From contig CANJKZ010000169.1 of NCBI GenBank assembly GCA_947471745.1, positions 4,304,501 through 4,368,500 on the forward strand: 64,000 bases of DNA, written 5' to 3'. The translations under genes were made by a program, and so were the position numbers. Of the stretch, positions 1 through 10,185 are shown in pieces; position 1 is the stretch's first letter; the number at the start of each line of letters is the position of its first letter. The notes below the pieces were generated by a model. It did no database searches. It was not told the DNA's origin and worked only from the letters and a program-made list of their open reading frames with translations. The DNA comes from Closterium sp. Naga37s-1. Lineage: Eukaryota > Streptophyta > Zygnematophyceae > Desmidiales > Closteriaceae.

Positions 1-700
1 CCCGGTTCCCCGGTTCCCCGGTTCCCCGGTTCCCCGGTTCCCCGGTTCCCCGGTTCCCCGGTTCCCCGGTTCCCCGGTTCCCCGGTTCCCCGGTTCCCCG
101 GTTCCCCGGTTCCCCGGTTCCCCGGTTCCCCGGTTCCCCGGTTCCCCGGTTCCCCGGTTCCCCGGTTCCCCGGTTCCCCGGTTCCCCGGTTCCCCGGTTC
201 CCCGGTTCCCCGGTTCCCCGGTTTCCCGGTTCCCCGGTTCCCCGGTTCCCCGGTTCCCCGGTTCCCCGGTTCCCCGGTTCCCCGGTTCCCCGGTTCCCCG
301 GTTCCCCGGTTCCCCGGTTCCCCGGTTTCCCCCGGTTCCCCGGTTCCCCGGTTCCCCGGTTCCCCGGTTTCCCCGTTCCCCCGGTTCCCCGGTTCCCCGG
401 TTCCCCGGTTCCCCGGTTCCCCGGTTCCCCGGTTCCCCGGATTCCCGGATTCCCGGATTCCCGGATTCCCCGGTTCCCCGGTTCCCCGGTTCCCCGGAAT
501 CCCGGTTCCCCGGAATCCCGGAATCCCGGAATCCCGGTTTCCCGGTTTCCCGGTATCCCGGTATCCCGGTTTCCCGGTTTCCCCGTTTCCCCGTTTCCCG
601 GTTTCCCCGTTTCCCGGTTTCTCGGTTTCCCGGTTTCTCGGTTTCCCGGTTTCCCGGTTTTCTGGTTTTCCGGTTTCCCAGTTTCCCGGTTTCTCTGTCC
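1..700. repeat. 8-bp satellite (CCCCGGTT)n, degenerating rightward
   Basis: From base 1 to about 440 the sequence is an almost perfect array of CCCCGGTT. From there to about 700 the unit keeps its 8-bp period but changes in runs: CCCGGATT, CCCGGAAT, CCCGGTTT, CCCGGTAT, CCCCGTTT. The array begins at the window edge, so its full length is unknown. It is not a canonical plant-type telomere repeat (CCCTAAA). It could be subtelomeric or an ordinary minisatellite lying in an intron or 3' flank of the NEF1 gene to its right. Confidence 0.95.
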
Positions 701-849
701 TACCGGTGTCCCTAGCCAGTGTGCCAAGGGACACCCCCAGGGGACACCAGTGTTCTTGGGGACACTGCCCAGGGACACCGGTGTCCCCAAACGTCCCCAA
801 ACCTCCCCAATCACCCCCAAACACGGGAACACGCCTCTGATGTTTCCAT

Positions 850-1022
850 ACATGCCTATGTGCACGCCAGTACATGCCTTGTGCATGCCAGTATATGCCT
901 ATGTGCATGCCAGTACATGCCTATGTGCATGCCAGTACATGCCTATGTGCATGCCAGTACATGCCTATGTGCATGCCAGTACATGCCTATGTGCATGCCA
1001 GTACATGCCTATGTGCATGTCA
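850..1022. repeat. 22-bp minisatellite, about 8 copies
   Basis: A 22-bp unit containing CATGCCTATGTGCATGCCAG repeats about eight times. The left copies are slightly diverged (CATGCCTTGTGC, TATATGCC) and the rest near identical. It lies between the 8-bp satellite and the last recognisable NEF1 exon. It is open in all three plus frames, which explains the repetitive open frames here; none looks like a gene. Confidence 0.93.
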
Positions 1023-1180
1023 GAACATCTTCAAGAATTTCGGATGCCTTCAACAGTTGCCTTGCCACCAGGCTGGAATACGCCCTTAGCAATGGTGGTA
1101 TAGTAAACAGGAAACTCCTGTCCCACAACGAGCAATCCCACGATTGTACCGACCCATCCCCCCACCAACCAGCCCCTCAC

Positions 1181-4100
1181 CTGTCGCCGCGTGTCGTCAT
1201 ACAAGTCATACTCCTGGCCCGCCTCCCCCTCCCCATGCACCTCCACCAGTGCCGCCCTCCCAACCGCCAGGTACGTCAGCGGCAGCAGCGCTGCCTGCAG
1301 CGCAAACAGCCCTGGCAGCAGCGGCGAGTGGGGGGGGATCCAGGCCGGTGGTCGGTGGGAAAGCACGAGAAACAGCGCCCCTGCTATGGCCGCCAGGAAG
1401 AGCAGCGCCCGCGGGAGCAGCGGCAGGAAGAGGAAAAACTCCGCCTGTAGAGACACCCCCGTGGCTACACCCATTCCCACCGCATACCCCACCCGCGCTG
1501 CCTCCACCTCCCCTATGGGAATCGCGCGGAGAAAAGTGGCTAGGCCGGAGAGGATGAGGGAGAGGAGGAGCCAGGCGGGCCAGAGGGGGCCGTGCGTGGG
1601 GAGGGCGTAGATGGTGGAGTCGTCGGGGTCGTCCTCGTCGGGGAAATGGGCCGAGTCCCAGAGAGTGCGCCATGCGGGGGGGAGCGGTGGTTGCAGGCAC
1701 ATGAAGAGCGCTGCTCCCGCTGCTGCCAGCGCTGCTGCTCGCCTTGCGGACTGGGGGGGGTGGCGGGGGTAGAGGCGGGGAGGCGGGAAAAGGTGATGTG
1801 AGGGGCAGAGCCATGGGGCCAAGGGTACTGAACACAGGTGAGAGGGCGATGTGTAGGTGAATTCAGAGAACGTGCAGCAGAGCATGTGTGGTGCATTCAC
1901 AACACAACTCACCATGGAATGCGGGAAGTGGAGGAGGAGGATGGGCAGGCAGGCAGCGATGGCAGCGAGCAACAGAGCGCCGATGAGCAGAGCGTGGGAG
2001 GGGCGGTGACCGGTGAGAGAGACGGCAATGTCGAAGAGCATGAAGCGCGCATGCACCACTGCTGCCACTGCCGCTGCTGCATGCACCACCGCCATTCCCG
2101 GGCGCATGCGCGAGCGCGCATGGGCCTTGTCCCTGCGAGGGGGGGACAGGGAAGGGGAGTTTGGCGTGGTGCTTTTATCAAGGAGTGAAAAGCATGCAGT
2201 GAGTTGATCCCTGCTGCATGCGAGTGAGAGAGGGGATATGCAAGGCAGGAGAGGAGGGAGGCGACGAGGGAGGAGACAGCGGGAGGCAGGAATGACACAA
2301 GAACAGCCCCTACTCACCGGTAAAGGAAGAAGGGCGGGGTGACTGCAAGCAGAAGCAACAGGGAGGAGAGTGTGGCACCAGGGGATGACACAGCGAGCAC
2401 GGGCAGCTTAGCCAATCCTTTTAAGAATGCCCACTCACAGTTGCAACACAAGCATACCTCCAACTCACCGGTAGAGGAAAAAAGGCGGGGTGACAGCAAG
2501 CAGCAGCAGCAGGGAGGAGAGGGTGGCACCAGGCGAGGAGACAGCGAGCATGGGCAGCTTGGCCAGGTACACGCACGAGGCCACCCACTCCGCCACCGCG
2601 CCTATCTTGTGCTCCACGTGTAACCGCTGCACCGCTGCCAGCCCTGCCACTGTGGTGGTTACCACCAGGAAGCTCGGATACACGCCCTCCTCCGCCCGCC
2701 CGTCCCCGTTGTACAGCAGGCTCTCCAGCCTGGGGGAAAGCAAGCAAAGGGGGGAGGCAGGCAAAAGGGGAGGCAGGCAAAGGGGGGTGTGGACGCGGAG
2801 GGTGCTTGAGGGGGCGATGATGGTGTGGGCCGGGGACCTGGTAGGCGGAAGCGTTGATCCGGATGAGGCGAGGAAAAACAGGACCAGTTGGGAGCAGGCA
2901 GACATTCAGAGGAGCGAGTTGCAGTGCGAGGTGCTTACAGTCTTTACTGTTCACCCAGGGCTGACAGCAACGAGCCTTTCAGACTCCACACATGCACTCA
3001 CCACGCGAACAGCAGCGCCTGCAGCACCACCAGCACCCCTGCAATCGTCTGGGGCCGATGCAGCAGCGTGGCAGCCGGCACGAGCAGCGCGAGCAGCAGC
3101 GCGGCGAGCATCCCCTGGCAGATGGAGCGCAGAGGCACGCCGGCGACGGAGAGGGCGAGGAAGAAGAAATGGTCGAGAACGAACCAGGTGGCTGCGATGG
3201 CTGCTGCTGCTGCGAATATGAGGTAGGAGGTGAGGGAACGGGAGGAGTGGAAGTGGGCGAGGTACACTGCTGCTATGGCGGGTGCGGGGAGCATCTGGTG
3301 GGGGGGGAGATGTGGATTGGGATGGGGTTGGGGAGATATAGTCAGTCAGAGGGGGGTCTCTGGAGATGGAATGAAAGGGTAGGGGAGAGGGTGGGTTTCA
3401 GGGGATGGAGTGAGGAGCGAGAGTGAGAGACGGACTACTGGGTGAGGAGTAGCGAAGCAGAAAATCTACAGGCACACAAGGCTTGTAATGCGGCCCAGAC
3501 GCCTCAAACTCAGAGACTCACAGTGAGGGGCATGCCGAGCACGAGAGACCCAGCTACAGCAGAGACGAGCAGCACAGTCATGAGCACGGACGTGCCCACA
3601 AGCCCTGTCACGAGCCCCAGCAGGTGTGCGGCGAAGCCAAAGGCGAGGCCGAAGAGGGCGAGGGTGACGAGGAGGTAGTTGAGGGGCGGCGGGAAGTGGA
3701 TGTAGTGCGCGAAGGACGGGAATATGACCTGCACCTCCCCGCACACCAGCACCACTGCCAGTGCGAATGCCCCGTTCACCAAGCTCACCTGGGGGGGCAG
3801 TGTGGAGGGCAGGCGGGGGGACAGGAGAGGGAAGGAGGGGGGGCAGGAGGGGGAGTAGGATAGGGAGCATGAGGGGGAGGAGGGGGAGCAGGGAGGGGAG
3901 CAGGAGGGGCAACAGGTGGTGGGGCAGGAAGGGTGGCAGGAAGGGGAGAGTGATGGGGAGAGCAAAAGACGTTGGTATCTGGAAAAGCGCGGGGCAGCCA
4001 AGTGGACGGGATGCAGACCAGAGCGCTGGGAGGCAGTGCATCCAGACCAGACCCCTACCAGCCATCCGCCCCCCATCAAACAAGCAAGCACTTCAGCCCC

Positions 4101-5106
4101 TTCACACTCCCCTCACGACCCCTGCACCCATGCCCCTCGCACGTCCCTTGCACGTCCCTCCCACGTGCCTACATCCCCTCCCACGTCTCATCCACGTGCT
4201 ACGCACGTGTTGCAGCTTGGAGTGGTCGCGGACGAGCCAGTGCAGCGCGCCACGGGTGGACGCGACGAGCAGGAAGAGCACAGGCAGGAAGAAGAGCAGC
4301 AGATCGTCGCAGATGTCACTCGCTGACTCCATCCAACGGTTGCGATGCACCGCCACGTGGAAGCCCAACGGCAGGAACAGCAGCACGCCCGCGTGAATCG
4401 CGCTCTCCAGCGACCCGAGAATGAACACGTCGTCGGATTCCTTCCCGCGGAGCCGCGGATGGTGCTTCGCAGCGCGGAAGGAGGAGGGAGCGGGGAGGGA
4501 GAAGAGCCAGAAGAGCGCGAAGAGCACGGGCACGAGGTAATAAGGCGCGTACACGATCCCCAAAGACGCGACTAGCCCCCAGGTGACTATGGCGACGGCG
4601 GTAATGGGCGTGCAGGCGAAGAGGAGTCGCTCGAGCGTGAGGACGACGAAGGGGTGCTCGAGATGTAGCCATCGGAACTGCAGCGACACCCACACGCCGC
4701 ACAGGAACACGAGGTTCACGGAGGAGAGCAGCACCAGCAGAGAGAGCGGCACCGGCACGTGCGGCGCGAAGCCGACTCCGGAGAACGCGATGGCGGCGGC
4801 GGTGGAGAAGAAGGCCGTCCAGATGGCGACGAACGCGGCGGTTTTGAGCTGCAGCGCGTCGAGCACGTACGAGAGCATGAGCCCTGCCACCAGCGTGCCG
4901 ACGACGATCGGCCCTCCCGCGCCCAGCAGCACCAGCACGCACGGTACCAGCGCTGACGCCACGCGCGCATTGTACTGGAACGGGTTCGGGACGAACCGGC
5001 CATCGCCCGCCGATGCCGTCGATCCTGACGGAGACGGAGACGATGAGGGGACGGGAAGTGGATGACGCGGTGGACCAGAGGACGCGTGGGATCCTGCGTA
5101 CATCAT
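1181..5106 (-). CDS. NEF1: NEF1-like multi-pass membrane protein, six exons, C-terminus missing
   Basis: Homologue of Arabidopsis No Exine Formation 1, a plastid integral membrane protein needed for pollen exine; its role in an organism without pollen is unknown. Exons read on the minus strand: 5106-4207, 3788-3522, 3294-3002, 2729-2469, 2132-1913 and 1750-1181, all GT-AG, 2511 nt = 837 codons with phase preserved. Family stretches include SALVPCVLVLLG, LERLLFAC, STRGALHWLVRD, PPPLNYLLVT and AVTPPFFLYR, and many hydrophobic helices follow one another. The start is an ATGATG; the first ATG fits the family N-terminus, with a Ser/Pro-rich lead before the first helix. The family is usually about 1,100 residues, so some 250 C-terminal residues are absent. 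After the donor at 1180 the frame could read through to a stop at 1031, but that tail does not look like the family. The remaining exons may lie left of the satellite. Intron 4 holds a copy of the exon 4 end. Confidence 0.88.
2318..2421 (-). repeat. Intronic copy of the NEF1 exon 4 3' end with donor site
   Basis: This stretch of intron 4 repeats about 100 bp of the end of exon 4 (2469-2567), including the CG|GTGAGT donor. I count 12 base differences over 33 codons, 11 of them synonymous; the only residue change is Met to Val. The upstream limit of similarity is at codons LAK, and I see no clean acceptor there (a weak AAAAG precedes it). It may be an alternative exon or a recent junction duplication. 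Confidence 0.85.
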
Positions 5107-5883
5107 CTCGGCGGGAATGGCTTCCGAACCGATCCTTTGTTCGTAAGCGGTAGGCGAACCTACCGTGCCTGGTCACGGAGTCGGACAGTCCGCATCGCTG
5201 CTATACTCGAAAACTATCGCAATTTAATCTAGACTGCCGCAGCTCCATTCGATAAACTTGCTGTTGCATTCCCTGGCGGCCTGGTCTCAGTAGTTCGAAT
5301 TCGCCCCGAACCGAATTCCCAAGGTGCTCAACAGTGATGGTCTGTCTAGTCTGACGATTATCATTAGCTCTAGCTGTTTTAATTCCTCTGTCCGTGCGGA
5401 ACTGACTGTCGATCTGCGGCGCGCGGCGAAATCGATGCTTGTTTGCTGCACTTTGGCCAGGCCAGGGCTGCATGATCAGCAGCGGCGAGCAAATCTAGCA
5501 GATAGCCAAGCAGGCAGATTCACTTCACACTCGCATGGGAGAATGGCTTCTTGCCTGAAATCAATACACCATTTAGTTCGGCACCGCATTGCAACCCACT
5601 GTACAACTGGGAAACTTCTCAAAACCTTGAATATTCATGTTGCAACTTCCAACTATTTCCGTATCGAAATCTTTAGTCATGAAGCATTCAACAAGCTAAC
5701 TTCTTTGTTCAAGATCCATATACAAGCACAAACAACAGTGCACACCTCCATATTTATTAGAAGGGGATAGAGACCACCGGCTAGTCATGTGGTCAAAAGC
5801 AGTAGCAAAGAAACTCTAGAATAGGGAAACACGAGGGGGACAAGGTCTGCAGGCCATGAAACCAGTCACCGCAGGATTGAAGG
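5107..5883. other. Intergenic: NEF1 promoter side and RWP-RK 3' flank
   Basis: About 780 bp between the NEF1 start and the RWP-RK stop, both genes reading leftward. It is less GC-rich than the coding parts. Small open frames occur on both strands, but none has recognisable content or splice structure. I see no RNA gene or mobile element. Confidence 0.5.
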
Positions 5884-7109
5884 CTACTGGATGAGCGGCC
5901 AGGAGCTTAATGGCATCGTAGGAACTGGAGCAGCCTGAAAATCTCTGGCTACTACTGGCAGAGTAACAGTAGGTTCGACAGAAGCAACCCTTGGTCTTTT
6001 CAAAGCAGGCTGACCAGTCACGTATGATTGAAGCAGCTGTACCACAGATTCATGATGGCCTTGAGTTGAAGAAATGCCTGGCGTTGTTGCTGCTGGGGCG
6101 TCAGTAATTCCTGAAATAGCATTTGCGCTGCTGGTCTTGCTCGCGCTCACGTTTTCCGATTCTTCGTTGCAACCCACACGGGAGAGCAGATCAAGCTCGA
6201 CCGGTCCTTGATCCATCCCTGACTCGAGCACGTTCTCTTCAGTACTCTTCTCGAAGCCATAAAATGCGATTGGCTTCGCCAACACCTCCGCTTCGCTCCT
6301 GGCAGATTTTGCTTGACAGGAAGACATTTCGTGCGATGATGATGGAGAAACGGCTGATGGGCAGTCTGTTGTACCAGCATCCTTTAATTTGGTGCCCTTG
6401 AGCTTTCCTATCTTCAGGTGAGCTGCCGAGTTTGGGTCTACAAGAAGCTGACAAAGCGCTCCCTTCACAGTATCGATCTTCCGTTTTCTCTGCAAGGAAA
6501 ATAAATATTGCGAACAGATTGTTGTCCTGTGAGCGAGCGTTGAAAAGCAGAATGAACGTCTCAACAACATCAAGAACACAAACGGCATGGGTAGAGCGCC
6601 TAGCGTCTCTCACCTCTTCTTCTCCGTTCGTAAGCGCGAACGGCCGCAGTCGCTCGGGCGGTGTGGAATTTTCTAAAGCGTGAATCATGTTGTCTAGCTT
6701 GCGAACCTTCCGAAACGGCCACCTCTGGATGCCGTGTTCACGACATTGCTGCTTCAAGACGGTGACACAAACGCCCAACTGGAAAGGAAAATGGAAAAAA
6801 AAAACTAAGGAAAGGGATCAGCACCAGCCACAAATTATAACAAACGGAAATAGATGCCATGAATGTGTGTACCTTGCAAGCAGCTTCGTTTATCGGAAGG
6901 TGAAAATGCTCCATGAGCTCTTGCAGGGAAATGGTTCGCGAGCGGTTGCCCGTCGGAAGCCGGACCTGCACAAGCGGATAGGTTTGTCAGACCAGGAGCC
7001 TCGGAGCACAGCAATCGGAACGGACTTAGCCGTGCAACGTGAAGCTTACCCTGCTTCCATAACCCACGAGAGGAGCCTCTGGCTCTGGGAGAAACTTAGG
7101 CTGACACAT
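5884..7109 (-). CDS. RWP-RK (RKD-type) transcription factor, four exons
   Basis: Predicted nuclear DNA-binding regulator. Exons on the minus strand are 7109-7050, 6965-6873, 6778-6614 and 6489-5884 (924 nt, 307 residues), all GT-AG with phases closing. The RWP-RK domain spans exons 2-3: ISLQELMEHFHLPINEAACK leads into LGVCVTVLKQQCREHGIQ and then the signature RWPFRKVRKLDN (roughly residues 30-85). An RKRK basic patch opens exon 4; the remaining 190 residues are Ser/Thr/Ala-rich without a known domain. There is no N-terminal nitrate-response region and no PB1 domain, so it belongs to the short RKD class rather than the NLP class. RKD/MID proteins act in egg-cell identity and algal mating type; whether this one does is inference. 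The start at 7109 is the only ATG giving an open first exon. Confidence 0.88.
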
Positions 7110-9026
7110 GGTTGACAACCAAGAGCAAGTGACAGATTAGGTTTGATCAGCTAGTGCTCAGCTGATAACTTGGCCTGGTTCTGTTGCTGAGTTGTGTCTG
7201 CTGCTGTTTGCCTTCGTAAAAGAAGCTAAACGTCGTCAGTCAGTAACAGACTCAAGAACTAGCAGCACGTGCTCCAGAATAAACCTGGGCGAGAAAGCAG
7301 TTCCCTTGCTTTTCCCTTACTGGCGGAATGGCAAGCAAACTGGGGATTCACGCGGGCAGTGATGATGTGGCAGCTACGATTCACGCGGAAAAGTGAGGGC
7401 AGCCTAGTATTTTACAGACCCCCATCGTTCTGAGCGACGTCCCTCCAGCTGCCGCGGATAAGAGGACACGGCGGAACCACACTCGTCCCAACCCAACGAT
7501 TCACTTCATTCCCTCGAACCGGTGTTGTGTGACTTGGTTGGATGAGGGATGGGGAGAGAGATGAGATGGGATGGCGGAAGGGGAAGGGGCCAGGGGGAAA
7601 CCGGGAGGTTCCGCCACCATGCGTGGTAGCGGACGACCTTGCCTCACTGGGGGCGGTGCCACAGCCCGCATGCGGAAAAGGAGGACCAAACCGCAACCGC
7701 CGCGCGCGACCGGCCTTGCTGAGAGTGCCTCGGAGTCAGCAGCGTTTGGGTAGGGACGGAACGGATCAACGACTCGTCCAACCACATGAACCGCCAACAT
7801 GACATCGAAAAGGCAACCCTCATCATTTCATCCAGCGATGCAAAGTCGGGAGCTGGCAGGGGAAGCTACGCCAGCGAAATGTGTCCATGTGTCACCTTCG
7901 ACCAATCGCGTATATTCACACATCATGTGCTGTAGTTGGAGGCTCGGTCGTGGATTCTGTTCAAACGAACAGAATCTGCAAGTCGCTTTATTCAGCCAAG
8001 CATTCTCAGAACCAACCACCTAAAAAAAAGCATGAAGTTTTGTGCCTTCCCACCAGGCAAAACAATACATGAATATTATTATCTTTGTGGTCAAACCGCA
8101 TAAAGACTTCTTGTCTAAAGGGCATGTTACGCATATTTGGATATCATATTTCAGTCACCAGTGTCTATGCCTGTCTCACCCTGTCATCTGCAGCCTTTTA
8201 CATTGTTTGAACCATGAAGCAAAAGAATTTGCCGTACAGAGGTACCAACAATACGAAATTAGCAGAGAAGCTTCCTCCGTATCTAATCGATGCCAGGGTA
8301 GACATTATTTTCTCCTCTCATCGTCGTCCTTGGAGGTGTCAGCCAGTCGTAACAGACCTGAGCACGAGGCTTGTGTGATGGCTTTCTGCTTCACCAGCCT
8401 GGCAAAGCTGGACAGCCTGGCGCACATCCACAGTGCCCCCCACTTTTGATGGCAGATACCTCTGTATACCAATACACTGATAGTTCAAAAACATGAAAGG
8501 ATGATAACAAGGGTGCCTTGTTTTCAATTAAAGCGGGTTCCACTTCCAAGCAAGGTTCTCACAATCAAACCATTTGACAGATACCGTCAAGTTCTCCCCA
8601 CAAGCACGGTATGTGTGTGTCACAGCCTAGAACAATGAAAGGGACAGAGTAGATACGCATTGACATTGTTGGGCATGGAGGTGGGGCAAGTGCAACGTAA
8701 CCGAGGTAGGCTCTTGAAACCTATATATGCATACATTAACATACAGTACAATTTACTATCATAGCAAGCTACGTAGCATGCTAACCTCAAACAGTCATGG
8801 ACCCTAATCATTTTTCCGAAAGTCTGGCGTATATGATTTGCGAAATGCCGGACAGCGGAGCCCATGTCTTGACAGATGCTCCAGACTGTCAATGCACACT
8901 TATATATTCGTAGGTGTACATTGTCAGGCTAAATTGGGTTGTAATGTAAAGGGTATGGGACCCGCAACCAATCACAAGCATCAACCGCTTCACACTAGTG
9001 CGATCAATCTGAAACGATATAGTTAA
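7110..9026. other. Gene-poor stretch left of the Harbinger element
   Basis: About 1.9 kb upstream of the RWP-RK gene. 7400-7830 is GC-rich with overlapping open frames on both strands but no recognisable protein; 7850-9026 is AT-richer. I find no splice-supported coding exon, tRNA, rRNA or mobile element. The proximal part presumably holds the RWP-RK promoter. Confidence 0.45.
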
Positions 9027-9071
9027 GGGTACATTCCGCTGTGGACACTTGCTCAAAGAAAGTGTCCCAAT
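9027..9071 (+). repeat. Harbinger left terminal inverted repeat
   Basis: Starts directly after TAA at 9024-9026. It matches the reverse complement of 26433-26477 with only a few differences and carries an internal GGACACTT/AAGTGTCC stem. Confidence 0.88.
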
Positions 9072-9148
9072 CACATTTGGCCCGAGTCGCCCTCAAATGT
9101 CTCGGGTCTGCATGTCCCAATCGATCGATGTATTGCGACTCTGCACAG

Positions 9149-9282
9149 TGTCAAAGTATATGCATGTTATACATATGTAGGCTGTAGTGGGGTAGCCAAT
9201 ATGGGGTACAGCCCCTTTTAGGGTTTCATACTTGTACCCAACTCTTTCATAGTTCATCCATTCATGCTGCTTGATTCTGACA
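9149..9282 (+). repeat. 5' LTR of copia 1
   Basis: 134 bp, TG...CA ends; three differences from the 3' copy at 15953-16086. Confidence 0.95.
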
Positions 9283-9294
9283 TGGTTTCAGAGC
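9283..9294 (+). promoter_or_regulatory. Primer-binding site of copia 1
   Basis: TGGTTTCAGAGC directly follows the 5' LTR. It differs by one base from the common initiator-Met tRNA primer site TGGTATCAGAGC. Confidence 0.85.
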
Positions 9295-9359
9295 ACTAGG
9301 TCCGTAGGACCGTTTTTTTTTCGGGCCCACCTACCGTTGCTGTTACCGTGTTACCCCAC

Positions 9360-10080
9360 GTGTTGTCCTGCCTGCCTGCCTTGCCTTGTGACGTGCTGCG
9401 CTGCGCGCGCCGTCCTGCAGCCCTCGTACTGCCCACTGCTGCCCTAGGCCAGAGCGCCGCCCCTGCAGGCCCGTAAGGCTCACGCGCCGCGCCTGCAGAC
9501 ACGTCAGGCCTGCGCGCCGCCCCTGCAGGCCCGTTAGGCCAGGGCGCCGCCCCGCCAGTTCGCTGCCCCGCGCGTCGCGCCCACAGCCCGCGCGTCGCGC
9601 TGCAGCCCCGCGCGTCGCGCCCACAGCCCGCGCGTCGCGCTGCTGCCCGCGCGTCGCGCTGCAGCGCCGCGCGTCGCGTTCGCTGCCCGCGCGTCGCGCT
9701 GCAGCCCCGCGCGCCGCGGCTGCCGTCCTTGCGCAGCCCGCGGCGGCTTCGCGCGCCGCGTTTGCAGCTCGCGTGGCGCGCTGCAGCCCCGCGCGCCGCG
9801 GCTGCCCCTGGACGCCGCCGTCGCTCCTGCAGCAGCTGCCACGGAGCGCCCTGCCGCAGTCGCGGCCCCGCCCTGCAGCACCTGCCGCGGAGCCTCCTGC
9901 ACCCGTCGCGACCCTGCCCTGCAGCAGCTGCCGTGGAGCCTTCTGCCGCCGTCACGTCCGCGCCCTGCAGCAGCTGTCGCGGACCTGCCCTTCCTCCGAC
10001 GCGGTCCTGCTCTGCCGCAGCTGTCGCGGCCCCGCCGTCGCCGCCGTTGTGAGCCTGCCCTTCTCGCCACTGGTGAGCAC
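9360..10080 (+). repeat. GC-rich tandem-repeat leader of copia 1
   Basis: Between the primer site and the polyprotein lies about 700 bp built from short units around CCGCGCGTCGCGCTGCAG, later CTGCCGCGGA-type units. It is open in several frames on both strands with Arg/Ala-rich translations. No canonical gag or zinc knuckle is encoded here. Copia 2 has an analogous but differently worded leader. Confidence 0.8.
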
Positions 10081-10130
10081 TTACCTGCCTGCCTGCCGCG
10101 CCTGCCCTGCCTGCGCTACTACTACTGCTA

Positions 10131-10139
10131 GACTGCTGC

Positions 10140-10170
<31 letters not shown>

Positions 10171-10178
10171 ACTGGCGG
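10131..10178. repeat. (CTG)n microsatellite
   Basis: About 14 CTG-type triplets with two interruptions, just upstream of the copia 1 polyprotein start. Confidence 0.9.
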
Positions 10179-10185
10179 TGGCCAA

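Noticed and set aside
1..700. Telomere
   Set aside because: The unit CCCCGGTT matches none of the telomere repeats known to me in plants or green algae (CCCTAAA, CCCTAAAA, CCCTAA). Position at the window edge is not evidence.
7412..7826. Overlapping 60-99-codon frames on both strands
   Set aside because: GC-rich sequence gives open frames by chance; no splice-consistent extension or recognisable motif.
9030..9072. tRNA-like or riboswitch-like hairpin
   Set aside because: The hairpin is part of the Harbinger terminal inverted repeat, matched at 26433-26477.
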